Shown piece by piece: positions 51,140 to 60,175 of a DNA stretch of 64,000 nucleotides (position 1 is the first letter of the stretch; each line of letters starts with the position of its first letter). The translations under genes were made by a program, and so were the position numbers. The notes below the pieces were generated by a model. That model did no database searches. It was not told where the DNA came from and saw only the letters and a program-made list of their open reading frames with translations. The DNA lies in contig NC_134510.1 of the NCBI RefSeq assembly GCF_027942865.1, positions 24,917,209 through 24,981,208 of the forward strand. The letters are read 5' to 3'. Origin of the DNA: Odontesthes bonariensis. Its lineage: Eukaryota; Chordata; Actinopteri; Atheriniformes; Atherinopsidae.

Positions 51140-51782
51140 AGTTAGAATTCTCAAAGAGATGCAGTGTCAATCAAACAAGGACTCTGCCTGCTCTGTGTTT
51201 GTTAAGGAGTGGGGTCAGTGAGTTAATGTGTAGGCTGTATGTATAGTGGGGGAAGGGCAGGGTCCTCATCCCTCACTGCAAAGTATGGAGCACGTTACAT
51301 CTAAAAATACGTGTAAATACGGGCATAACATCTGACCTTCAGTTTAAATCCTATTTGGAGAGAAAATGTCACTATGCACAATGAGTGTAATCATCATGTG
51401 GGTGTGTTGGTGTGTTTGTGTGTGTGTGTTGGTGTGTTCATGTGTGTACGTGAGCTATACATCCTGGTGCCTGTTGCCATGACTGATTCAAGAAGTGGTG
51501 GTCATTGAGTTCAGCCCCTAAGCTGAAGGCGAAGGGCTGCATTATCACTGTTCATAATGCACATAGAAAACCTTTGGCATCATTTTGGCTTATTGGTGAT
51601 TTGAGCTGAAATAGAAAACTGAATAATTTCAAATGAATAAAAAATAAACAAAAGCACAATATTTATGTGTATTGAGGTACATATTGAAACAAAATACAAT
51701 ATGAAAGCAACAGAACAATAAAACCTCACAGTGACAACAATACAAATCAAGATTTTAGAGGGAAAAAATGTGTTGGATCAAG
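51140..51782. repeat. Diverged tandem duplication, unit 1
   Basis: Shares with the next unit, in the same order, 'tgtatgtatagtgggggaag', 'ttcataat' followed by 'ctagaaaac'-like text, and 'caataaaa...cagtgacaa'. Offsets between matching words are 643, 643 and about 625 bp. Confidence 0.75.
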
Positions 51783-52395
51783 AGGTAGAACTCTCAAAGT
51801 CAAGTATTGTCAGCCCAACAAGGACAAAGCTTGCTATGTGTATGTGGAGGAGAGGGTGTCACAGAGTTCATGTGTTTGGTGTATGTATAGTGGGGGAAGG
51901 GCAGGCTCTTCATCCCTGACAGCAACATACTAGGCATTTCACATCTAAAAACAAATGTAAAAACCAGCTCAACGACTGACTTTTTTTTTTAAAACTTAGG
52001 TGGACAAAAAAGAAAAAATGATATTTGATGAGTGTTGTAGAGGTCGTGTGTGTGTAGGTGTGCATGTGTTTGAATATGCATGCTGGTACTTAGTGCAAGG
52101 CATGTTTCAAGGGGTGGTGACTGAGTTCACTCTATAGGCGACGAGCTGTGTTATTGCTGTTCATAATTAACCTAGAAAACTCTCTGCCTTTGTCTCAGTT
52201 TTGCTGTCTTAGTTGAAATGTGTCTACAGTTATACAAAAGAAAATAATTCAGGTCAAGAATGAGATAAAAATAAATTGTGATATATATATACATGTACTT
52301 AGGTTTAACTGATAGAAAATACAAAAGTAACGCAAAAGAGCAATAAAATACTTGCAGTGACAATAACACAAGGCAAGATATCACAAAGTGAGAGG
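51783..52395. repeat. Diverged tandem duplication, unit 2
   Basis: Direct repeat of the preceding ~640 bp, strongly diverged outside the anchor words. It is non-coding. Confidence 0.75.
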
Positions 52396-53209
52396 ATGAA
52401 GATGGAAAAAGATGTCTATCTATTCCTTACAACAGCATGTACACACGGTCGTCATAAATGCAATGGTCTGGCTTGCTCTTGTTAATGTAACCAAATATCA
52501 CATTTTATAACAAAACAGAATGAAGCACAGAGCAGAAAGATATTGGTGGTTTTCTTCACTCTTGAGAAGCCTCGTAAAATGTTTAAGTGAGCGGGGCTTG
52601 TGTGTGGACATGCCTTGTTTACTGTGAAAATGGAATCCTGGCTTAAATCAAATAGAGGAATTACTGAAGTTGCCTGGAGACGGATTTTGCTCTACTCTTC
52701 TATGGCAACACATGATGATAATGAGCTCGTTTAAGTGGTGTAACGAGGCTGAGTTTATTTTCAGTTTCAATGGACGCGCAGACAAGTGTAAAGTCTGCTG
52801 TGGTTAGGGGTATAAAAAACAATTACAAGTGTGTTCATTGTTTTTTTCCCTCTTTAATTAGCCTGTAATGTAAAGAGAAAGGGTAATATTCTGGTGATCA
52901 TAGATCTACATGGATTTATTTAATTAAACCAGCGATAGATTACTTAAATTGCTTAAAGGCTCCCGTTTTCCGGTGCCTTCGCGATGTGCTGGGAAGAGAG
53001 GGGGGAGGGGTTCCTAAGTCTTCGATGGGAGAGGGAGGAGTTACACATTTCCTTGTACATCCAATGCATGTATGCATAGGAAAATTAGTGCATTCTCGGT
53101 CGACGTCGTAGAACGTGCGTGTGTTTACACCCGCTCGCCGTAGTAGAGCAGCGCTGTCAGACTCCAGGCACACTGGCGACACATGAGTAGGCGGGACCAT
53201 GAGAGCCTG

Positions 53210-53330
53210 TGCCGCCGTCCAATCAGCGGCTGGTGAGGCAATTACTGGCTGGTAGGCTCAGCCAATGGTGTTCGCCACTAGCGGGATCGCAGCCAATAGA
53301 ATGAGCGCAAAACGTGGGCACGTGGATCTA
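53210..53330 (+). promoter_or_regulatory. ciart: ciart promoter with CACGTG E-box and CCAAT boxes
   Basis: CCAAT occurs at about 53,218, 53,262 and 53,293. A perfect CACGTG E-box lies at 53,319-53,324, preceded after 2 bp by AACGTG (53,311-53,316), an E-box-like word. CIART is a known CLOCK-BMAL1 target in mammals, so the site fits its biology. No TATA box was seen. The start of transcription is inferred to lie near 53,330-53,380. Confidence 0.6.
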
Positions 53331-53339
53331 CGCACATGT

Positions 53340-53577
53340 TGACGCTCGTAAACTGCCGAGAGAAAGAGCAAGCTCAGGCAAAGATCGATGAACTGCCGGG
53401 TGCTGAGCGTGTGTGAGAGCTGAGGCTGGGCGCCCCGATGCTGCTCCAGCCGCAGAGTGTCTACTGACGGACCCGTTGTTTACAAGCAGGATAAAGAGCC
53501 GTCACTAATACTTTTTATATTGAATTTTTTTGTTCAAATATTTTTTGCCAGCTGCTATTGTTTCGAATAACCGACGG
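53340..53577 (+). other. ciart: ciart non-coding exon 1 (5'UTR)
   Basis: Ends at a good donor, ACGACG|GTAAGT. It carries two short upstream open frames, 53,388-53,423 (11 codons) and 53,438-53,467 (9 codons). The 5' end is an estimate. The splice to the acceptor at 55,067 is inferred. Confidence 0.5.
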
Positions 53578-55066
53578 TAAGTATTTAACCGTTTTTATTT
53601 AGCTGTAGCTAACGTTTCCCGAAGTTGTCAGACTAGCCTGAAGGTATTTACTGCCCCACTACATCCTGTATGAGCTCCGCTACAATTCTTTAAAATCTGC
53701 CATGTTTTTACAGCTGTTTCTTTTTTGTTCATTTGATAAGTTTTCAGAGCTTTGGTGTTTGCATCGACACAGCATGTTGTATTCAACATTTGCTTTGTTG
53801 CCTTGTCACTCGTGTCGGTTTAAGATATTTTAGATGAATGTGTATGTTAGAAGTTGTAATAAAACGTGCGGCGTGTTAGTTCCTGTTGTGGGCATCGTGA
53901 TGCGCAGACACAGACTGGCAGCCAACACCTGCCTCTCTACCTGAGCACAATTGCACCATCCAATCATCTCTATCCACCCCGGGCTTAGACAACTCAGAAA
54001 AGCTGTGGAAAAGAACCAAATGATACCCTTCTCATTAATTATATTATAATTAATTATGTGGATATAAAAATAAAAAAAAACACAGAAAGAGGAAAAATGA
54101 ATGGTTAAAAAAACCAAAAGATATTTGGTTACCTGGCCAGTAGACACTCGTACCGTGATTTGTAAGCATCAGTCTGTTATAAAAGCTTTGAACTTAACAA
54201 AAATATTACAGAAAAGTATCTCTCTTGGTTTCTGTAAAAACCCAAAAACAAACGGTATCACTCTCTTTTGGGTGTGAGTCAGTTATGACTGTTAATGTTA
54301 ATAAAAGCTGCAGTGGTGTGTTTAGCAGCTGAGTGGGTTTCTGTTCCCCACCGTCATTTCCCTATATGTGTTTGTGGGATCAGAGAGCAGCAGGCACTCA
54401 GAGATTACACAGACTAAGAGAGAAGGGAAAGACAAACAAGGGGAAGGCTCACAGCCAGATATACAGCATGCAAAACATGAGAGGAAGAGGAGGAGGAGGC
54501 TGGGTGGTTGGTGGAGGAAAGGAAGAGAGGGGCTTGTGTGTATAACGAACAGGATGAGCTGAGGGCAGCACAGGGAGATATGAGAGGCATACAGAAATGC
54601 AGCCGGAGAGGAAAGAGGGTGGTTTGTGTGAATCCAAAGGGGGGATGGAGTGCAAGCCCGAGACAGAAGAGAGGAGGGGCTACAGAAAGCACTGGAGGCT
54701 GTGGTGGAGAGGGAGAGGGCCTATTCTGATTTCACTACTCTACTAGCTCCCATCCCCCTCACGTTTAACTCTTCTCCAGTCTCCTCAATGGGAGCCAGTC
54801 AGACATATACCACTATTGTGTGCCTTCTGCCTACCCCCAGTCCCACTCTGCACCATGCTAAACTAGGGCACCGGTATGCCCACCATTTTGAGATGTATGA
54901 ATTTTCATTTCTGGTAGAGAGAAATGAAAAATTAACCTTTTTTATTCGCTGTGGAATTGTGTCTGTGCCCTATTTGAACTGTCTGTCACTTTTCTTTCTT
55001 TTCTTTTCTTTTTTGTTTTTCTCAAAGCTGAATGTATCCCCCTAATAATTCTACTCCTCTGCTGCA
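53578..55066 (+). other. ciart: ciart intron 1
   Basis: 1.5 kb, GTAAGT to CTGCTGCAG. Contains a purine-rich stretch near 54,480-54,700 with overlapping meaningless open frames. Confidence 0.55.
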
Positions 55067-55079
55067 GCCCCAACGAGAG

Positions 55080-55430
55080 ATGCAGTCTCAAAGAAGCACT
55101 TCTACTCCGCCCTCCTTCGACTCCCTGAGCTCCAGCGATGGCCTCTTGTTCAGCGACTCGGAGCAGGCGGAGGATGACACAGACGTCTTTTTGACATATA
55201 GCTCTCCCTCCGTCATCATCGGTGGGATGGGCAGGCCTAAGGCCAGGAAAGATGTTGAATCAGGGAGCCCCAGGTCCCAGTGGACGTCTGACAGCCTCAC
55301 GGATAAAGACGAGGAGGAGGAGTCGTACAGGTCAGAGAGGGAAGGCAAAGCAGCCCACATTGGCCTGGCTGAGAGAGATCCCACGAGCCAGACACGAAAA
55401 TCAGAGGGAGATCTGCTGTTTGCTCGAAAG
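55080..55430 (+). CDS. ciart: ciart exon 2 (first coding exon)
   Basis: 351 nt, 117 codons, from M1 to K117 before donor GTGAGT. It encodes the Ser-rich N-terminus and ends in EGDLLFARK. Confidence 0.92.
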
Positions 55431-57343
55431 GTGAGTTTGTTTTTTGAGCTGTGTGGAGGGCCAAGAAAAAGAGCATGAAGAGAAGAGGGATGACATGGCA
55501 TTATGTGTTGACAGGAAAGCTCAGCAGACTGCTTCAGACTGCAAGACCTGACCAAAAACCTTAATCTGTCTTCTCTTCCTCTTCCTCTTCCTCTTTCAGT
55601 GTGCTGAGCTGCAAGGTTTTGTCAGGCCCCTGCTCAATCTGCTGAATGGACTGAAGAAGGGCCGATTCGACCAAGGTAAGCACCCTTACATCACTGCCTC
55701 CAGCAGGCATGTTTGCAGAGGTGAAGTTGTAGATGCTAAATACAGGCTGCGATCGAAGAGGCCTTTCCATTGCACTAGTGAGAATTCCATTGTGCAGCGG
55801 TCTGTATTGATGCAGTCCAAAGTGCAGCATGTTTGAGATGACTGTCTCTTGGCTGAATCATTAGCTCAATAAGGTTTATCAATATCCTGCGTTAAAGTGA
55901 TGTCTGTGCGAGTGTGTGGGACAGAACCTGTGCATGTCTGCATGTGGGTTCATTCAGCGTAGATGCTGACTGGAGGATTATGTTTTATGATTGACAGGTT
56001 TAAGTAGTTTCCAGCAGAGCATTGCCATGGATCGCATCCAGAGGATTGTGGGAGTTTTGCAGAGGCCTAACTGCGGGTAAGATGTTACCCACATTGTTTT
56101 ACTGTGCACCCTTACTGTTTCTTTCCAAAACTCCTCATGTTCCTGTTTTGTAAAACATCACAACTGGATATATATATTCACATACTAACATGTGAATTAT
56201 TATTATTAAAATGCACAGGGTGCTAGTAAAGTAGCCTAACATTTGAAGGCTCGTGTCCGGTTGCATGTTTTATTGAACAGTTCTTTCGGGTAGGTAGAGT
56301 TACAGGATTTATCAGCAGTGCGGTGCAGATCACTGAAGAAATGTTACCTAGATGTCGGTGCCGATGTTTTCTCATGCAGATTCCCATCTGTTCTCAACTT
56401 GAAATTTAGAGCCTCCGCTCTTCTTGTGTTTTAGGGAGAAGTATCTGAACACTCTGCTCCAGGTGGAGGTGATGTTAAAACTTTGGTTCCCACAAATCTC
56501 CCCTCAACCTGTGTCTGCAGCCCCAAGCAACGCCACGTCCCACACTCACTCCCTCCGGGACACTTCCAGCTCCACCCTTTCACACAAACACAGGGATCAG
56601 TCACATATTCCCGTCAAGGTGAGAACACATGCTTGCCTGGGAGTCCAAGAAGCTACTTGTACAAAATAAACATTCTGCCCCCGTAAGCTACACGGCCATC
56701 AGTTGAACTTCATATTCATTTGCAAATTGCCCCACTTTTTGTTTTCCAGAAGCGCAGGCTCAGCTGGACCGGTACGGACTCCCCCACGTCCTCTCCCGTA
56801 CCCGTCAAGCGCCCTCGCAGTGCAGAAGAAAGTAGGCATGATCAGGATGAAAGGGAGTGCCCTCCCTCTTCTCCATGGCTGGCTTCTGCTGCTAACCAAC
56901 ATTCACTAAATATGATCAATAACGGCCAGCTAAAAGATGACGGGATGGGAAAAGACACTGAGAGGCAGGAACCGAGCCAGCTATTAAAGTACAACACAGG
57001 GCAAAACTCTGAGCCGAGTTTGACGTGGGTGCACGTCGCTCCCATCCTGTACCCACGAAAAGCTTGCCTCTCACACGAAGAGGCAGCACTGGTGGGTAAC
57101 GATGAAAACATCATCACAGCAGGCAGGGGGCACAATCCAGCAACACAAGACAGCTCCATCTCATCCACCACACCCCCCAAGCACCCCGGAAATCAAAAGA
57201 ACCCAATCAGGTGCCAAAGCCAACTTGATGTTGGACAACAGAGCAAACAAGAGACCGCTGAGACGTGTCAGGGTCAAAGCCAGCTTCCACTTGTCAAAAT
57301 TGAGCCTTTGGCCAAAGTGTGCCCCACCACCTCAGAAACCTGA
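55080..57343 (+). CDS. ciart: Circadian-associated repressor of transcription (CIART/CHRONO)
   Basis: Coding exons are 55080-55430, 55600-55675, 55998-56076, 56435-56618 and 56750-57343, giving 427 aa. The protein is a nuclear repressor that binds BMAL1 and damps CLOCK-BMAL1 transcription. The diagnostic part is the helical core: EGDLLFARK, CAELQGF, LLNLLNGLKKGRF, then GLSSFQQSIAMDRIQRIVGV and LNTLLQVEVMLKLWFPQI (residues about 109-190), nearly identical to my memory of mammalian CIART. The N-terminus is Ser/Asp/Glu-rich with an acidic run DEEEES. Basic clusters KRRLSW and VKRPRS after 231 may serve as nuclear signals. SLTWVHVAPI (320-329) matches the conserved LTWIH motif, and VKIE (412-415) fits a SUMO site. 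The ATG follows the acceptor by 13 nt and no earlier in-frame ATG lies in the exon. The C-terminal half is longer and more diverged than in mammals. Confidence 0.95.
55600..55675 (+). CDS. ciart: ciart exon 3
   Basis: 76 nt after a long pyrimidine tract (cttcctctttcag). It encodes CAELQGFVRPLLNLLNGLKK then GRFDQ, part of the BMAL1-binding helical core. Confidence 0.95.
55998..56076 (+). CDS. ciart: ciart exon 4
   Basis: 79 nt. It encodes GLSSFQQSIAMDRIQRIVGV then LQRPNC. Acceptor attgacag, donor GTAAGA. Confidence 0.96.
56435..56618 (+). CDS. ciart: ciart exon 5
   Basis: 184 nt. It encodes GEKYLNTLLQVEVMLKLWFP then a Ser/His-rich linker to PVK. Acceptor gtgttttag, donor GTGAGA. Confidence 0.95.
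56750..57343 (+). CDS. ciart: ciart exon 6 (last coding exon)
   Basis: 594 nt including TGA. It begins KRRLSWTGTDSP after acceptor gttttccag and contains SLTWVHVAPI and the C-terminal VKIEPLAK. Confidence 0.92.
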   Translation, partial: KRRLSWTGTDSPTSSPVPVKRPRSAEESRHDQDERECPPSSPWLASAANQHSLNMINNGQLKDDGMGKDTERQEPSQLLKYNTGQNSEPSLTWVHVAPILYPRKACLSHEEAALVGNDENIITAGRGHNPATQDSSISSTTPPKHPGNQKNPIRCQSQLDVGQQSKQETAETCQGQSQLPLVKIEPLAKVCPTTSET

Positions 57344-58473
57344 GGCACTGAAGAGGAACGAGCCGGCAGCTTTGCTTTTCCACCAACACCGCGCTAAAAG
57401 CTGCTTTGACAAGAAGAAGGGAAAAGGCTGAAGGTGTTTGATTCGGAATGCATTTCAAAGAGAAAGTTAGGAACAAATTGCTCGTGATAGATATAATGGA
57501 TCAAACTCGACCCCTAACCAGACCACAGATAAAACGGTCATTTCGAAGAGGACATAGTGCGTTAATCAAATCTATCAAAGAGCGGAAATCACAGTTGCAT
57601 TATTAAAATTTGTGCACAAAAGTAGTTGTGGTTGAAGGGGAAAAGAGGAAAACGCTTCAGGGTTACGGTTATAACGATGAGTTGGAGAGAGTGATAGTTT
57701 CTACTCGCAGCATAAAAGCAATCAGTTCATTCAGAGATGGCTTCTTCAGCACAAGGCCAGAAATATACTTGGTTTTTAACCTCATGCTTAGGCAACCCGG
57801 CTCTGATATCGGCTCCAGTGCCCACATATTTTCCTGTTTACTAGACAATTCCTCAAGGGGCCACGCCAGTGAAGTGAGCTTCCTGTTTTGCAGAATGTGA
57901 ACATTGAACATGGAGACAGTAACGTTGGTTATCCCAACAGAAAAGGGAACAGCTGAGGTATGCAAATTATATTTTGGGGCCATCAATTGTGGATATCTGA
58001 TCACATTTGCCCCCACGCTGCCTCTACTGGTCACTTCCATATTGCAGCTTGTGTACACATAGCATCAATTTCTGAGGACGTGCACAGCCGACACTCCAAA
58101 CAAACACAGGATGCATACATTGAAAAGCAAGTATACATTTGGCCTAACTTGGAGGACAGATACACCGAAAATAGAAAATCTGATGTCAGTATTGAAAAGG
58201 AAGCTTCTAAAGTTGTGATTCAGTCCAGAATGAGCGATGGAGAGTGAGCTGATTCTTGTCTTATGGCAGGATACACGTTTTACTTTACATTCACCTGTAG
58301 ATAGATCTGAGGCATCCAGCTTGGGGTGAAAAAATTACATTGAAGTCAGTGAAGAAAATTTTGTAGCTTGTGATGTGAGAAACAAAACACAGATAGTACT
58401 GTACTGTACGTGTGTGGCGTGGTAGTCGTTGGAGACGGTGGTAAGATGATGTCACAACTCATGAATGTAATCC

Positions 58474-58479
58474 AATAAA
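58474..58479 (+). terminator. ciart: ciart poly(A) signal candidate 1
   Basis: AATAAA about 1.13 kb after the stop codon, upstream of the AU-rich elements. Confidence 0.35.
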
Positions 58480-58746
58480 TGTTTGGACACTTGACTGGCA
58501 GACCAGCGGCATCGAGAGGAGCGACATCACACTGATCAGAGTTCCCATAACCTTACCGACGTGCTGCAGATCAGATTTTTCTTCCTGATCTCCCGACTGC
58601 AATGTTAAAGACAATCAGGGTCAAGAAAACCCGAGAAAGACTTTTAAAAGGCTGGCCTGAGGGCGGGAAAAAAATGAGGACCACTCAAAGACATGACTCT
58701 CGAGTCACCACAGTTAATTTATTCATGTGTTGATCTGATGCTGCAG

Positions 58747-58772
58747 TTATTTATTGTTTGTATTTATTTATT
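58747..58772 (+). promoter_or_regulatory. ciart: AU-rich elements in the ciart 3'UTR
   Basis: TTATTTATT at 58,747-58,755 and TATTTATTTATT at 58,761-58,772 match the UUAUUUAUU destabilising nonamer. Such elements speed mRNA decay, which suits a rhythmic transcript. Confidence 0.5.
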
Positions 58773-59458
58773 GGGCAGCTGATTACCGCCTGTTGTGCGC
58801 TCGCATAGTTTGGCCTACAGTTTTTGAAGGTAACTGGGAAGATGCTGTTGACATTTTGTTCACGTTTTTTTTTTGTCCTTTTGAAAAAAAAACTAAGCAA
58901 GAGGATGAAGTGTTTGAACTGAACAATTGGACTACTGTGCCTTTTACCAAATAGGATGTGTCCAGAAGAATATTTGGTGCTTTCAGTGCATTCATAACTG
59001 CGTTTTGATTGTTTACATTTCACAAAACCAGTACACATTCAATCTGGAAAGCCGACATGTAGTCTTAATCGTCTTCCTTTCAGATATACCCGGCATCAAA
59101 CCCAACAGTATCATCAACTGCTTAAAAACCAGCTACAGTATCTTGACATCTACAGTTAAGCGACACCATCCACATCTCCAGCTAACACACACAACAACAG
59201 CAGTGGCTTCCATTTTGTCTTGAATTTTGAGTGTAACCTTCCATTGGGGCTTTTTTTTTTGGCTCTTATCAGTGGAAGAACACACTGAACTTCACTTGAA
59301 GCTGGTGCTCTTGAAAACTTGAAAGGAAAAAAAGAGAAATCAACAACCACAAAGTATAAACATCGATGGAGGGCATTTATTTGCAACAGTGCTGCTACTG
59401 TTATTCTAATCCCAGTTCTAATGTCGATGTTTCGCAGGAAGCCCTGCCTTTATTTGGA

Positions 59459-59464
59459 AATAAA
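59459..59464 (+). terminator. ciart: ciart poly(A) signal candidate 2
   Basis: AATAAA followed by AT-rich and then T-rich sequence. Confidence 0.4.
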
Positions 59465-60152
59465 CTCACAATATTCTTCCTAATTATTGGAAGGGTTTTA
59501 TCAGTTTGGTTGGATTGACCTATACTGCAAAAACTAATTGTAAATATTTGTCTTTTTTCTTATTTGATTTGTTATTACTGGTTCACCCTCTACTTATGTA
59601 ACTAGAGGGAGGGTGACCGTGTACCAAACTACCCCCAAAAAAAGCACCAAGTGTGAACACAGAGCCACTTGCAGCCATCGTGCTACCAGCTATGTTTTTT
59701 TTTTTTTGGAGTGAGGAGTGAACGAACCCCACTGTCACAACCCCAGAGGCTGGGGTCGTCTTCCACCTCCCCTGTTTTTATACTGTATGGTTGTGGTATG
59801 ACAGAGGAACCAATTGCACTTATTTTTTTTCATTGTTTATGTCCACGTTTGGTTTCTAATGCACTGGCCGCAGCTGATTGGTCAGAAATAACATTGTCTT
59901 GTTTGTTTTAGTTTCCTTCTTCTTAACATAGCAGAAGCTGGCTGTAAAAGCCCCACCACCACCACCCATTTAGCCTCCCCTCCCCCACCCTGCTGCACTG
60001 GTCTGCCCTTGCCCTCTCTCCTTCATCTCCCTCAATCCAGTTAGTACCTTTTCTTACTTAACAGAACTCTCGTCTTTCTTTCGCTCCATCTTTACATGGT
60101 ATTACTCTGCTGGCTCTTTTTCAAGACACTACAAGAGAAAAAAAAATCTTTT

Positions 60153-60158
60153 AATAAA
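60153..60158 (+). terminator. ciart: ciart poly(A) signal candidate 3
   Basis: AATAAA followed after about 45-60 nt by GT-rich sequence (tgtgtattatgcctgttgtg), a plausible downstream element. Confidence 0.4.
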
Positions 60159-60175
60159 TCACACATTTTGAACGT

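Larger units (their letters stand above)
57344..60175 (+). other. ciart: ciart 3'UTR
   Basis: Three AATAAA hexamers (58,474, 59,459 and 60,153) allow 3'UTRs of about 1.1, 2.1 or 2.8 kb. Two AU-rich elements lie between the first and second. The open frames inside are short and show no family resemblance. Confidence 0.55.

Noticed and set aside
54333..55045. Frames of up to 131 codons in ciart intron 1
   Set aside because: Purine-rich intron. They do not join in frame to the coding exons and no CIART text precedes M1.
55088..55555. 155-codon minus-strand frame
   Set aside because: It is the shadow of ciart exon 2, whose Ser and Glu codons leave the reverse frame open.
57610..58247. Plus- and minus-strand frames of 95-129 codons
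   Set aside because: They lie in the ciart 3'UTR and show no recognisable domain or splice context.
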